64,000 nucleotides of DNA from Orthonyx spaldingii (GCA_013397795.1 VZTJ01001732.1:186001-250000), one strand, 5' to 3'; numbered from the stretch's first letter, positions 48,344 to 62,004 are shown. Made by a program: numbers and translations. The notes: a model not told the origin generated them from the sequence alone.

Positions 48344-49680
48344 AGCACACCATGTCTGCTGTTGCTGTGTTACGTGGATTGCCAAGGGGCATGGCTTGGT
48401 TCATTTTTCTGTGCACTGAGTGGCACTCAAAACGATGAAAGATGTGCAGTCAGTTGTGATATCGCAGCAGCAAAGATGAAAGAAGTTAATTCAAGAACAA
48501 ACAGGCAGCTTCTCCCATCTGACAGATGAGATAAAATCACAGCCCACTCAGCTGGGATTCAGGCTGAAGTATTGATTGAGAATCCTTTGAAGATCTCAGA
48601 TACCGCCTATGAATCATTTCACACCTGGGTGGAATATTCTTTCCGTTCCCTTTGCTGCAGGTTGCTGTTACAAGGACTCTGCAGAGCTGCTTCAAGGACT
48701 CACAGGAGATTATGGAGGGGAAATATTCACTATTCCTTTCAGTGAAACCCAAGCCTGCATTGAAAAGCTGCCATTCCTAATAAGCTGAATATGTCCCTGA
48801 AGTTTGGGATTGCTAAGAAGGGAAAGGACTGGACACAACAAATTGGCTGCTGAAGAGAATTTCTCCCTACCACTGTAATGGTGGCTGGGTTTTTTTTCTT
48901 TTTCCAATGTGTTTTTGAGTTGGCTGCTGGCAGGCAAACTCATTATTATTCTAAGTTATTTAAAAAATATAAAGTAATAAAAATCAAGGCCGTGGTAGAA
49001 AATACACCTGCTATAAAAAGACAGTATCTCTGTAGCTCTACAGCTTGTAGGGAGGCTTTTTCTTTAGTTCACTTCTTTACAACTAACCACTACATGCTAC
49101 AGACATTCTTGTTTTTACTGTGCGGTTTTGTTACTCTTAATTCTCCATACTTGACCTTCTTCTTATGTTAGGTTGAACAAGCTGACTTTTCTAGAATAGT
49201 CTCTGAGAAACTGGCATACAAACTGTGTTGAAATATGAGAGTATGTTTTTGTTAAGTAGTTTTTATAACTGCTTTTTTTTTGAAAGGATAACAGTGAAGA
49301 ACACAATCCACTTTGACTGAAACAGCAAGATGCCAAAAACAAAAAGAGAGGCTTCTTCTGAACTCCAGCTATGAACAAAACAGTCTTCCTGTGTGTTTGC
49401 TTTAGGGATTATGTTTATGACTGTGAAGTAGTTCACTGTGTTACACACCTAATAAGTTTTTAGTAGCTCTGAATACTTAGTCACTCTATCTATCCTAGGA
49501 GGAACCTGATTGAAAAAAAATACAAAACAAAGCTGTAGATCACCCTGGATGCAAAAATCAATAAGCAAAGTACATACTTGGGAAAAAAACACCCTCTTGG
49601 CAATTATTCTGATACTATTATTAAACACAAAAAAAAAGGAAAAAAGTAAGAATAAATATATTTATTTGTTGCACTGCATC
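48344..49680 (+). other. RASGEF1B: RASGEF1B 3' UTR (end approximate)
   Basis: This follows the stop codon without a further splice being needed. Candidate polyadenylation signals are AATAAA at 48976-48981, ATTAAA at 49620-49625 and AATAAA at 49651-49656. The last is followed by ATTTATTTGTT and a GT-rich stretch (GGTAAGGTGGTTTTTATG) and is preferred, giving a UTR of about 1.3 kb. The open frames in this stretch have no recognisable similarity. Confidence 0.55.
49651..49656 (+). terminator. RASGEF1B: Candidate RASGEF1B polyadenylation signal
   Basis: Canonical AATAAA with a GT/T-rich downstream element within about 35-65 nt. An ATTAAA lies 31 bp upstream as a possible alternative. It was chosen over AATAAA at 48976 because the downstream GT-rich element there is weaker. 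Confidence 0.5.
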
Positions 49681-49689
49681 TCTTGAGTT

Positions 49690-52600
49690 TTTGGGTAAGG
49701 TGGTTTTTATGTTCTGTCCATGCCTTTTCAGGCAAATATTTTAATTTTTAATGCTGTAATAACACACGGAAGCATCCTTTGTTAATGGGGATACTGTCCT
49801 TAACTAGAGCATGTTTGCTGGTACAAGGTGCTGGAAGTCACTGAGTTACGTATTCCACAAGGACCAGCACCAGGGCCTCAAGCCCTGGCAGAGAAGGTTT
49901 CCTCTCCTCCTTTCCCATTCCTTGTGTTGAGATGAAGGAGAAAGAAGAGGCCGACTCTTGGAAAGGAGAAAATTGCTTCTGCTGTGCACAGACTTGCCTC
50001 CCAGCTTTCATCAGGTGAGGACTTTCCCATCCTCCCCTCTACATCCTTCCCCTGTTGTTGAGGCTCGTGCCTGGTACTTGAAAGGGGAATGCAAATCCCT
50101 AACCTCTGGCATGCCAGAGCTGCTCCTTCAGCCATTATTTAACTCAGTGTTTGATGTTAGAGCCTTAACATGCTCTGTGCCCTCTGCTCCATCACTTGGT
50201 GCAGCCACCGTGCTGGGCTTTAATTTTGAACATCCTGAGCCACTGTCAAACTGTTGAACCAGTGGTGTGGAAACAGCCATTCACACCTGTCCATAGCAAA
50301 AGGGAGAGAAAAGGACTGATTCTTCCACGGTCGAGCAGCTCCCAAAGGAAACATCACAGGCTCTCAGAAATGAGGAGTTACAAGAACTCATTAACTCTAC
50401 AAGCTGAGTGTCCAGGCAGGACTGAAAATCCCAGCTCAATGCTGACAGATGCTCAGTGCTTAATGGGGACAGAGGCAACAGTGATGTCTCCTGTCGTGCA
50501 CTTTCTTCTTGTGGTGCAGAGACAAAAACTCTGCCTCTTATGGACCCATGTGAACCAACTTGTTCAAAAGAGTCTATAGATGTCTGGCTAAGTCCACAAG
50601 AGCAATGCCTGTCCTTACCATCCAGCTCTTTCCCTGTTCTATTTGGAAAAATCTTCATGGCATCATCATGAAAAGAATAGTCAGATGAATGCAAAACTGT
50701 GCAAGAGCCTTTTTACAACTGTCATGTCTAAAAGAACAAGTAACCTTTACATCCACATGGGTGTTTTACATTTGTGTTGGTTTTTTGTCAGCCTTCCCAG
50801 ACAGACTGTTCTTGACAGAGCTGAAACTGGTACTTGATCTAGCACTAAAATAGGCAAATAGGCTAGTAGGCAAAATGTCATTAATTTTCCAAGACTTCTG
50901 TTATTCTAGGGAATATTCCCTATCATTTTGGTAAGCTTTCCTTACTAGTTGTGTGTAGTATGCTCCCTTGTGGGCTTCCTGCAGTACTTTTGCTAGAAAA
51001 GAATAATCCTTTTGTAGTGCATCGGCGTCTGCTTTTTCTCTCAACTCCTCTGTCTAATCTTGGTAGCTGATTTTTTCTGCTTGAAGGGAAGGCATGTGCT
51101 AAGCTGACCCTTCACACTCAAAGATCTGATCAAGTTCAGTGAGCTTAGAAGCCAGTGTTTGGTGCCAGCAAGGGCATCATTTGATACCCACTGACACTTC
51201 TTCATTATTGCACTGTGCTGCATAAAGCTCTCGTGGAATAAGATTTTTTCTTTCTCCTTCATTAGAAAGTTTTACCTACAGTGTGACCCAAAAGAAAGTC
51301 TCACTATAAGCCAAGTAAATACAGTGTCCTCCTTTCATGGAAATTACTTTCCAGGAAGAAAAATGCAAAAGATAACGTGAATAAAGCAGCTGGTTTTCAT
51401 CAGTATATAGTCAAAGAACTCTGAGTGCCAGTGATTCTGTGGGGCTGGATTATCTGCTTTCTTTTAGTGTTTTCCTCCACTGTCTCATGAAGTCCAGAAC
51501 TGGGAAGGGGAAGTGGTTCTTAGGTGGACTTCCAGCTGCAGAGGAAAGTAGCATCTGGAGCCAGTGTATTCCAGGGTACAATAAGCCAAGCAAAGTATCT
51601 GTTGGTGTTACCGTAGGATCCTCTGCAGGCCCCCAAGTCTTGCCTAGTGGTCAAAAGATTCAATAACTTTTCTGACATTAACGAGCCCTTATTGTCTGAC
51701 AACTCGGTAGCATTTACACGTGGAATGCCTCACTGCTTTTTAAATGAGTTTTTCATGGGAGAAAGGTGTATGTAGGAAGTCAGAAATAATTAGGGCTGGG
51801 AGAAAGTTGTTTCAGGAGTTAGACTTTCCCTTGTGCTTTTCTTCTCCAGTCGGTTCAGAGAGTTGAATTCTGCTTCTCCATAAAAAAATTTAGAAGAGGA
51901 TCTATGGAGTAATAGAAAAGAGAACCTGGTAAGAAATTTGTTGGCACCCCTTTCCTGAGGCATATCACATAACTGTGGCCAGGGGTATTGGGTAGAAAGA
52001 AGTGTAAGCAATAAAAGGTCTAAGTTACAGTAGTTTGTTTGGCATGCAGATGTTGATTTTCAGGTTTTCTGCCTAAGAAGCTCCACTCAGAAATACCATA
52101 GTGACTTTCTTGTAAAGGGAGTCAGAGGTATGCTGTATCTGCTACCAGGCTTAAGAGAAGATAACATCCAATGTCAATAAGAGTAACTTAATAGCATGAC
52201 AGAAGAAGTTTACATAAAATCCAATCAAATAGTAGGAAAAGTTTGGGAAAATAGCATGTGGAACATGAGGTAAAACACGTAAAGGATATTTATTGGGCTA
52301 CATACAGTGTTTCTTCCTCCTGCTGTTCCTGGGGTAACAATCTACTCTGATGCTAACAATGGAGAACATTACTGTGTCTCCGTGATTTCTGTTTGAGCAA
52401 ACATTCTACTTTTTTGGTAGTTCTTGCTGTTTGGCACTTCAGGATCATCAGGTCTAGAGGAAGTAGCAGGTGATGCTCCTTGATTCCTGTGTGACTCAGT
52501 CTGATAACCAGCAGAATTAGTATTTAGAGGCTGTTTGCCCCCCATAAAAAATACTGACAGCATTACATACTCTCAAGTAACCTCACAGAGAACAGGTGTC

Positions 52601-55600
52601 ATTTGAAGATCCAACCTGAATTTGGGAGGCTGAGTATTAAGGACACCTGACCTATGAATCTCTGTTTCAACAGGTTTAGTGAAAATTTAAAACTGCAATA
52701 CCTGTTGAGCTGCTTTTCACAAAAGATTAATGAAAATATATTCTGGAGCAATATTCACAGGGTGTGTCATTATTAGACTAAGTTTCAAGAAAACAGGTAA
52801 GTGTATGAGAACAGTGCATCACAGTGTTAGTTTTTTAACAGATAGAGTTTTCCTTTCCTCATACAAAATCAAATTCAGATTCATCCCAGAAGGTTGCTTT
52901 CATAATACAGATTTTTAGGACACAGTACAACTTTTGCTGATGTGCTATTAGGTGCTTGTTATACTTAAGAAACAATCAGTCACCACCTTTAGGAGTGAAT
53001 GTGAATTTATTTAAGTCCATACATTTGTTGATACATATTTGATATTATAGTAGCATATTTGATTGGAGTATTTAAATGCTGCTTTTCTTCTCAAAGAATA
53101 AAACTCTTTCATTTTTCTTGACTGCCTTGGGAAGTCATAGTTATATAATGTCTTGTGAATGAAGAGTATCAGTTGTATATTCATCTGGTTTTCAGAAAAA
53201 GAAGGGAAGAGTTGCATTTCAGTTACCTCCAACATGACTGGGACAGCGTTTTCAGTTAAGTGTTACGTGGTTGTTTTGTTTAAATCCCTTATTTGTGGTC
53301 TGCTACTTTTGAATTCAGTTTTTTAAATTGCAGAAGTCCTCTTGCTAGGGAGAGGAGAGCAGGAGAGGAGGGGAGGGGAGGGTATGTTTATCCCTCCCAC
53401 CCAAGGAAGGGCACTGACATTGCAGCTGCAGACGGGTGTTCCCTGGTGGCTCTTCCTTCAGCGACACTCTCCCCGTAAGTCCATTTCAGTCCATGAACTT
53501 TCCTGGTTTCAGCTTTTGCCTTTCAAGATGTGGATGGGAAACTTTAGACTGACGCAGGGCGCCCTCTTGTGATACAAATGAAACAAATCCGGAGATCTGG
53601 GTGGGATGGGATGAGGAAATAAAGAATGAAAGTTCCCCAGAAGAAATGTGTTGCAGCCAGCAACTGCTTTATCTGCAAACTCTTCAACTTCTGCTGACAT
53701 GTGGTGTGATGCCAATAAGAATTAAGAATCATAATGAATTTTACTGGGGAATTTCCTACACAACATCATTTCTCTGAGCTTTTTCCTTGGAATAGGTACA
53801 TTGTAACTGAAATAAAGCTAAAAGAAAACAGCAATTCAGGTAGGGTACTGCATCCTGTTTTGCACCACCTGGAAAGCTGGCTTATTTGAAGTAGAGGAAA
53901 TGAGATTCAGCACAGATGTTATCTTCCTTAATGCCCTACTGAAAAGTGTTCCGATATTTGAGATGGGGACAAAGTAAAATGCAAAATGAAAAAAAGCAAA
54001 GCATCAAGAGTATGATCAGAGTTTTCCCCCAGTAATTTTACTGAGTCAAAATTGCACTCATTGAAATACTTCCCTTGAGATTGGCCATATGTGGTATATG
54101 ATTCAACATAAATTTTCTCTTGTAATTCCTTTTTTTCCTCTAACTGCAGAAGGAAAGGTGGAAACTCCAAAAAGAAATCTAGATTTTTGTAAAGAAAAAA
54201 GCAACAAGCCTGCCATCACCCACATACTTAATTTTTGAAAAGAAATACTCAAATACAGGGGGAATGAACCTGATGAGCATATAAAAATATTTTTAGATAA
54301 ATTTATTTTCCCTCTCACCTTTCTCCCAGCCTTGTCCTTGGTCAAATGCAAAAACTTTAGTTCTAAGTGCTGGCTTCCACCATGTGGATTTCAAACACAT
54401 TCTTGTGGTTTTCTCAGTCCATTCATTTATCAGTTTGATATCACATTGCTTCCACAACCTCCTGTAAGTGGATGAGTCATCTAGTTTACAATTTGCAATT
54501 TACTTGGTTATAGAACAAATTATATAATATAAGTAAGCTCATGGCAACAGGCTGGCTCCTGCTTTTCCAGCTACAAATATCTGAAAGCAAAATGGCATTT
54601 AAATAGTTGTCTGAAGTTGAGGAAATTACTTGTCTTGGAAACACATTAAGTTTTGAAGAAAAACTGAACAGAGATAGAGACAAACCAGAGCCAGTGTTAG
54701 GGTGTATATGCTCATCCTTGAGATCAGGCTTTTGTGTCAAGTTACATTTGCCTTGGGCTCTTTGGGCAAAAGAGCTTTGTATAGTGGGAGATTCACCTGA
54801 TGTCAGACTTACAAGCCAGGGTGTTGCACATGTAGTTTAAGACACTGGAAAGAACCAGGCCCCTCTCGCACTTCTTTCATCTCCTCTCAGGTGACGTGAT
54901 CTCACTCTTTGCTGTGCTTCCTGGAAAAGGTAAAATTAGGGTTGATCCCACATCTAGCAGATGGAGTATGGAGTAGTCGTTGACCTTACATATTTCTTTC
55001 AATTTATAGAATACTCTCCATACGTGTCCTACCTGCACAGTTTGTCAGTGGGAGAGCTTGAATACCCTTCCAGATGTGTCACACTCTGAAGGATCTGTGT
55101 CTTGCATTAGCAGTTCTTCAGCATGTGCTAAAGCAAAGTGATGTGTAGTCTTCCCCCTCCTGCACTACAGAGCCAAAGCATACACAAAATGTATCGCACA
55201 AGAAGAGAGCCAGGAGACTGCCGGCACATGGAGGTGGTCCAGGAAGGACCACACACACTGTCTGGAAATGCTCCTGCTGCCAACTGCTCCTGGCTGTCAC
55301 AGGGGGGAGTGAGGTGCAGTTATCTGCAGCTGGCAGGACTGGCTGAAGCCATTCTTTGCACTGTGGAGCATCTGTGTACCAGATACTGCTTGGGGAGGTG
55401 TCACTTGTGCTGGTGGGAGAGCCCCTTTCCTGGCTCTAAGCACACTTGGATTTGCAGAAGTGACTTGCAATCTGTTGGACACAGTCTGCCCTTTCTTCTG
55501 AACACCCAGGAGCAGCAGGTCCCTGAGGCTTGATGAGGGGAGAAAATGAGTGGCAAGGTAGAAGGGGAACAAAACTGAAAATAAATCTCTGCTGCATAGC

Positions 55601-57766
55601 AGAATTTGGTTTTCCTATCACTGGGTCAAAGTGTAAGAAAAAAAGACCCTGCACCCCTCCCTTTTTTGGCTTCCCTTGTTAGGCTGCCATTACCAGCTCG
55701 ACCACCAGATGTCTGCATCCAACAGAAAACTGAAATGTAGCACTGAGATGAGCAGCTGGAAAAAGAAATTAAAAGAGACCGAAGTGACAGGGAGGGAAAG
55801 TGTAAAGGGAGCTGTGAGGGTTCATTTCCAGGCCTAGACACCCTTGAGGCAGGGATGATCCTCAGGCCCTCCTGGTGAGCTTGAGCTTCACAGTCCAGGA
55901 CAATATTCCCACCACCAGTGATGTTTGAACTGAGATGGATCTCTTTGGAAAGTGGGCAGGGAGTGGTCGGAAGCACTGCTGTGGCTATTTAACCTGGCTG
56001 CTCAAACTTATGACTTGACAGAGAGACTTACAGGAGAACTTTTTCAATGCAAAGATGAGACCTGGGTCAAAACCAGAAAAGGTTTTTATGCAAAAAGTAA
56101 CCACAAAAGCAGGATGCTTTGAAATGCGATAGCTGAACTAGAAAAAATGAGTGTCTTTTCAAGTGTATTAAGTCTCAGTTGAATCCTAATACCAGAATAA
56201 AATAGCTACTGTATTTCTTTCCTTTTAAAGCCTTATGTGTTTGCATGATTTTTGCTGTAATGGGTATCCACAGCTTGTATTCCTTTTTGCTTTTGAGATG
56301 TTCTTCATCTGTGGTGTGGGAGGACAGCAAGTGGGAACTGCTCTAGACTTAGGACATAGAAGGCCAGCATAAAGGTCTCTACACATACTGTACACATTCA
56401 GAGTCCATACCTGAGCTGACTTTGGGATGATGCTCAATGTCTTGTGAAGATGGGCAAGGAGTAGTTCTGGACTTTGGTGCTTGCTCCCAATGCAGTAAAA
56501 AAAGTAGGACAGCAAAGGTGGCAGAATTACCTGTGCCTGAAGCTCTGAGGTTGTTCTCTTCCTTCCAGGATCCTGCGTTGCTCCAGTGTATTCATCCTTT
56601 GTCAAACTGAGTGAGAGAGGTGGAACTGAGGGTTTGGGGCAATTGAAGTGCCAGTTGTGCTTTTGCTGTGCTTTCCTTCTCAGGTGTTAAGAGCATTCTT
56701 GGTGGGAGGAAGTTATGGCCAAGTGGAAAGCTGTTGAGTGAATTGACACTGAATGAGGCAGTGTTCAATGGCTTATTTATTATTTGGGGAGAAGATGGCA
56801 AATAAATATCCATTATTTCATATAGTCAAAAGGCAGGTTTCTGTTTGGGAATTAAGAAGCAACATCATTTCCCTCATACAGTCCCTTTTTTGTATGCCAT
56901 AATATTTTTTATCATATCTGCATAAAGAAGCTGCTCAAAACATCCTGGCAACATCCAACCCTTCAATCAATTTTAAAGAGAGGCAGTAAAATGTGGTGAA
57001 CTCTGCCCAGTGAATATTTTAATGGGATGAGATGCTATTTTTCCTACAAGGCTGAGCAGGAGGATTTTTTTTATTTTTTTGCAAATGGGGACAGAGAGAA
57101 AAGCAGGATCTCACTTGTTATCTGCTGCCTTCTGAACAACCGCTGTTATGATCCCAGCCTCAAGTCAGGACTGCAGCACCACCTCTCAGCAAGTGTGTTT
57201 TCCCAAAAATTATTCTCTCATCCAGTGTGCAAGAGGCCAATTCACACACAGACTTGAAGTATTTATTTACAGTTCTGTACAGACAAGGGTGCTGGGTGAC
57301 AAATCCACAAAGTCAACATGACAACTACCAAAACCTGTCATTATTTATACATTTTAGGAAACAAAACACACTTTCTTTTTTTTCTCCTTGACAGCAGTGG
57401 AGCTTAGATAATGGATGTTCTTTAGGTTTCAAACAATGTTTCTCTGATTGATTTTTAATAATGGTACTAGTTGAGCCAAAACCACAAATAAAACCCCACA
57501 CCCACAATAAAAACACTTTTATTGAGGTGGAAGGGAAGAAGGGATCAACCCCAAACAAAACACTCTTTCTGGAAGAACAGTGGGCAAGACAGACTCTGTT
57601 GTGTTTCAGGTTGAAGTCTATCTTCTAGATTACTGATTCAACAGGCTTGTCACAACATTAAGAGAAAAATTTTTAAAATAAAGAAATATTTCCCAAGGCA
57701 TGAAAGAAGTAGAAGCACTGTTATTTTCTAAACCCTTTTGATTTCTATCTTAAACAAAAAAACACC
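49690..57766. other. Intergenic DNA between RASGEF1B and PRKG2 (left part)
   Basis: Unique sequence with no supported gene. It includes a polypurine tract at about 53347-53382 (GAGAGGAGGGGAGGGGAGGG) and paired opposite-strand frames near 50196-50694 that look like chance. No CR1 fragment was recognised here. Confidence 0.5.
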
Positions 57767-57863
57767 AAAAAAAAAAAAAAAAAAAANNNNNNNNNNNNNN
57801 NNNNNNNNNNNNNNNNNNNNNNNNNNNNNNNNNNNNNNNNNNNNNNNNNNNNNNNNAAAAAAA
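57767..57863. repeat. A-rich tract interrupted by a 70-N assembly gap
   Basis: Twenty A (57767-57786), N from 57787 to 57856, then A7 and AC-rich sequence. It is an unresolved low-complexity repeat. Confidence 0.9.
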
Positions 57864-59390
57864 CAAAAAAACAACACCAACAAAGCCACATTTAACACCA
57901 TCAATTTTATTCTGCTACAAAACATGAAAGCAGCATAAAGGTACAATCTAAATCCCCATATTTTCAAGTTCCTGCTCCTTAATAGTTCATGACAATAAAT
58001 GTCTCATCTGTTTCTCACTAAGACAGCAGTACAAATGGAAAGGATTAACAACAGGCCACCCCTGTTGTGTTTCATGGCTTTACTGCTTGCCACTGCAGTT
58101 TGCAGATAGGACAGCGGGTATTATAGAAAATAGGGCTTGTGTGATAGGATTGCACAGCTTTTTCTTTCACAATAAAACCAAAAGAAGTTGCAAGCTTTCC
58201 AAAGTTTCAAGCTAACTTATATCAAATGAAGTTCTAATCTAGCTTGACCAAAGCATCCCTAATTTAACCCAAACATATTTCTACCCTGAAACAAGTTCTG
58301 AAGGGAAAAGAAGGCTCTGTAATATATCTAAAGAATTTTTAGAAGAGGTGTGACAGCTGGACCTGCCCACGCAGGTTTGAAGCCCTCCACAGAGTGCCCT
58401 GCAGCTGACCTCAGTCCTGCAGTGCCTGCTTTCAGGTCTGGAATGCTGATCTCCAAAGGCTCCTGGGAGGTGAACTCCCGGGTGTACCAATTACCTTTTT
58501 CACTTTACCAGCAAAGAGCAGGACCCCACACAGCCCTGTGTACCATAAATAGGGAGCAGTCTCTGGATTCCCAGCTGCATTTCTTATGAACTTTGCAGCA
58601 GGAAAAGAGGGTGCTGACAAACTGCCTCAGGGGATCCGAGTGAGTTGCTGCATCCCAGAGCAGCTCACTTGCAGAGTGTAAAGAGTTGCTGGGACAAGTT
58701 TTCTCATCACACACTTCGCTGAGCACTATAGCATTTCTGGTTTGAGGTGTTGAGTAGTGAAATGTATGTAAGCAACATTTATTTATATTTTTTTCTTTTG
58801 TGAGCACGTCTTCTTAGAATTTATGTGAGTTGCTTCATCCCAGACATGGACAGCGATTGTGGAATACTGAGATCTACTGAAGCCAAAGGAATATTTATAA
58901 GCAGGCAGTCTCAAAAGGAGAGGGTAATTGTAGAGAAGAAAATTGGAGAGCCAGTGTCCTACAGGCTACAGGTTGGCATTAGACCAATTCTTCTTGAGAG
59001 CATCCATAGCAGAGGCGTGTGTGCAGCTCTTTGCCTGTTGTAAAACCCTTTCATCCAATGTTTGTCAGGCTGTTTGGGTCTAACAAGCCCAGAAGAGAGC
59101 TGTTTTGAATTGACATAAAGATATGTGCTAGCAGAGAATAGCCCTCGTGAAACTTGTGCTCTACCAAGAGTCAGTGCTGAACACAGGCAATGCTCCATTC
59201 TGGGCTGAGCCTGAGTAAGAATATATCCCAGGACACGAACAAGCTCCTTGCAGGACTGTGCAGAGGTGTTTGAGGGTCATCTTGAGAGAGCAAGGGCTGC
59301 AGGATCTCTGCAGCTGGATGCCCGACAGCTACGCCAAGATCCATCAATAGGGCAGCGGAAAGCAAGCAGGACAAACACTTGTGGACATGG
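57864..59390. other. Proximal upstream region of PRKG2
   Basis: AT-rich to mixed sequence rising in GC towards the CpG island. No supported gene. Open frames here have no recognisable similarity. Confidence 0.5.
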
Positions 59391-59559
59391 CCAGGTGGGG
59401 CGCGTTGAGCAGCCCAGCTTGTCCCTGCCCACCTGGGACGGGGCTGCCACCTCCCCGCCGAGCCCGGGCACCGCTCCGGCGGCTCCCCACGCCCCGCATC
59501 GCTGCCCCGCCCCGGGCGGGGGACAGCCCAGCGCCCCGCAGCCCCCGCACCGCCGAGGG

Positions 59560-59748
59560 AGGGACAGAGGGAGGGACGGGCGAGCCCCGCCGCCGCCTCT
59601 CCCGCCCCGCCGCATCCCCGGCTGCCCGTACCGGGCTGCGGGTTCGGGTTCGGGTGCGGGTTCCTGCCCAGCCCGGCCCCACGGGGAGCAGCGCTCCGTC
59701 CCTGCCGCCGCCAGCCCGCCCTGGCTCGGGGGCCAGCCGGGCACGCAG
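59560..59748 (+). other. PRKG2: PRKG2 non-coding exon 1 (5' end approximate)
   Basis: The 3' end is set by the consensus donor GCAG|GTGAGG at 59748/59749. The PRKG2 coding exon begins 13 nt before its ATG with an acceptor at 62004, so an upstream leader exon is required. No ATG occurs on the + strand between about 59390 and 59748, so the leader would lack upstream start codons. A four-tract G-quadruplex motif lies at 59640-59660. Confidence 0.6.
59640..59660 (+). promoter_or_regulatory. PRKG2: G-quadruplex motif in PRKG2 5' UTR
   Basis: Four GGG tracts separated by three 3-nt loops (TTC, TTC, TGC), on the coding strand. If transcribed it could fold in the leader RNA. Further G tracts crowd the start of intron 1 (59753-59790). 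Confidence 0.6.
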
Positions 59749-62004
59749 GTGAGGGCGGGGGCCGGGGGAGGCCGGGGCCGGGGAGCCGGGAGGCGCCGCG
59801 GCCTCCCGGGGCGATACCGGGCTCCGGCGGGGTGGGGGCTGGGCGGGGTGCTGGCCCGGCAACACCGGCACCCTGCGGGCCTGCGGCAGACCCGGTTTCG
59901 GCTGGCACTGCATCCCATGAGCATCCCCTGAGCATCCCGCGGCGGGCGCGGACACCTCCGTCTCTCCCGAGTGGGTTTTGGGTCTGCCCGCTCCCTGGCC
60001 CCGGCTGTCCAGTGACCTCGAACGAGCGTGTGAAGTACCCTGTGGCAAACACGGTGCAATGCCCTGTTGTGCCTTTTGTCTCCTGTGCTGTGGGTAAAGC
60101 TGGCCAGACCTCGGAGGAGCAAGGCTTTAAGTTTTTTGCTAGAAATGACTATTGTAATGTTGAATTACCAAAATCACCTGTCATTCTTTTATTGATTCCT
60201 GCCACATACATGGGTTTCCTACACAAGTGGCCAGTAAAGGGCACCATGTGGAAACAGAGATCTGTCAGATCCCACTGCTTGTCCCATTGTCCACTGACAA
60301 TTAATTGTGCATATACAATGGGAAGATAGAAGCTCATAACATTGTCACTCTAGTGTGGCTGATAGATTATGAACTTCAATCACCACACAATAAACCTGTT
60401 CTGTTTTTGGATACAATCCAAACAGTAGGTTTTTCTGTGCCTTGGGACAGTCACTCTGCCATATATAATTTTAAAATGTATGGGATATTCTTTATTTGAA
60501 ATGCAGTGACTGCCACTGCATTTCGTAGCAGAGACTGCTAGAGTGTGATGATGTGTTTCCCATAATCTCATCTCTATGCTGTAACTTTTAGTTTGTGTTA
60601 ATTGTTCTTTAGTGTTGTCTTTAAATATGGTTGCATTTTGAGCTAAGATCTTTGGTTAAGCCATGTGCGGTGATACACGGGTCCCTCTTCAGAGTTATTT
60701 GGTTTGGTACCCCGATGTGCAAGTCATTTGAATTCTCCTGTGCAGAGCAGTTTGCCTTTGTTTCTGACATACTGCCCTCTTAACAGGCTGAAGGACCAGC
60801 TGTCAAAATGCATCTGTGAAATTGGCACAAATGAAAAATAGTATTCAAAGTCACAATAAACAAGACAGAGCTGAGAAGAAAGACTGTTTAAGGAAAACTA
60901 GATTTGGAATGTGAGGTACCTTGTCAGCTCTTTCAGTTCTGACCCACTGAAAGCTGTAAACCAGAACAGAACTGTGCATCTATTAAAAGTATGGTTACAC
61001 TAACAAGTAAAAGCAAACTGCTGGAGCTTCCCAGTTTATTTCTTGTCATCTGATCAACGTACCTTGTCAGGGCCATGTTCTTATCCAGTTCCAATAAAAC
61101 AATAAAAGAGATTATCCTAATAGTCATCACTTGGGGTTGAGCCTGAAACAGGTGTCCTTCATCCGTGGGGCAGACCAACAGCTACTTTGGGCCTGCTGAT
61201 GCCTGACCACAACACCAGCACGATTCCTTGCTCCTCCTAAAATGATCCAATGAAATATGCAAAGATAGTGTTCAAGGAAGAAGGTGGTTCACTGCAAATC
61301 TCCTGAAGATTGCTGGTTGCAACAAGTGCTTGTTTGGAGCATAGGTCTTCTGACAGGAGTCCAGAACCCTTTTTTTTCCTGGTCACTTTTCACGAATAGC
61401 CAATGGATGGGGGTAATTCCCATAAAAAGATAATTGTTCCTTGACAGCAGTAGCAGCTGTTACACTGACAAATATGAGCCAGTTTTAGATGAGTAAGTGA
61501 GCTGCAGAAATGATGCCAGCTGCCTGTGCGTTAACACATATACTTACTAATCGCACATCCTTTATGCCAGGCAGGTATGGACCCGCTGGTTAAATTAGTC
61601 TGTGCACACAATAATTATTCCTCAGGGGGGAAGTGACCCAAGTTTTATTTTTTGCTTCTAACAATTTTCTTGCTTCAGCATTCAATTTTCTCCTTCCTGC
61701 TGTTTGTTTTGTCTTTGTTAGGCTGATAGGACCTTACACATCTCTTCAGCTCACAAAAATTAAGTAGTAGCCGTGAAATATTTTGCTTTGTTTCTACCAC
61801 CCCTCCCTACCTCTTCTCTTTGCCTTTTACTCTGCTGACTTGCAGGACTGGAGAGGATGAAAGCAATCAGCTGTGTTTACTACAGTTGCATATGGCAAAT
61901 TCAGCTGCCAGTTAATTACTAAATTCACTGCTCACCATTCCATGATTTTTTTTTTTTTTTGGGGGGGGAAAGAAATAACACTGCCAATTTATTTTCTCAC
62001 CTAG
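59749..62004 (+). other. PRKG2: PRKG2 intron 1 (2.26 kb)
   Basis: Runs from GTGAGG to TCTCACCTAG. The first 230 bp belong to the CpG island and the remainder is AT-rich. A T15-G8 tract lies at 61946-61968, about 36 bp before the acceptor. No additional exon was recognised. Confidence 0.6.
61946..61968 (+). repeat. T15-G8 homopolymer pair upstream of PRKG2 exon 2
   Basis: Fifteen T followed directly by eight G, ending 36 bp upstream of the exon 2 acceptor. It is likely length-variable and prone to sequencing error. Confidence 0.85.

Larger units (their letters stand above)
59395..59985 (+). promoter_or_regulatory. PRKG2: CpG island, likely PRKG2 promoter
   Basis: About 600 bp of very GC- and CpG-rich DNA with many GC-box-like and GCCCCGCC runs and no obvious TATA box. 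It includes the consensus donor CAG|GTGAGG at 59749 and lies 2.3 kb upstream of the first PRKG2 coding exon. Long frames on both strands here are a by-product of GC-rich composition. The start site itself cannot be fixed by eye. Confidence 0.8.

Noticed and set aside
48976..48981. AATAAA as the main RASGEF1B polyadenylation site
   Set aside because: The downstream GT-rich element is weaker than at 49651. Kept only as a possible alternative.
50196..50694. Overlapping + and - frames of 127 and 137 codons
   Set aside because: No recognisable similarity, no splice context and Ser-rich content typical of chance frames.
59171..60122. Long frames on both strands (up to 293 codons) over the second CpG island
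   Set aside because: Same composition artefact. The Pro/Ala/Gly/Arg-rich peptides have no family similarity, and the island is explained as the PRKG2 promoter.
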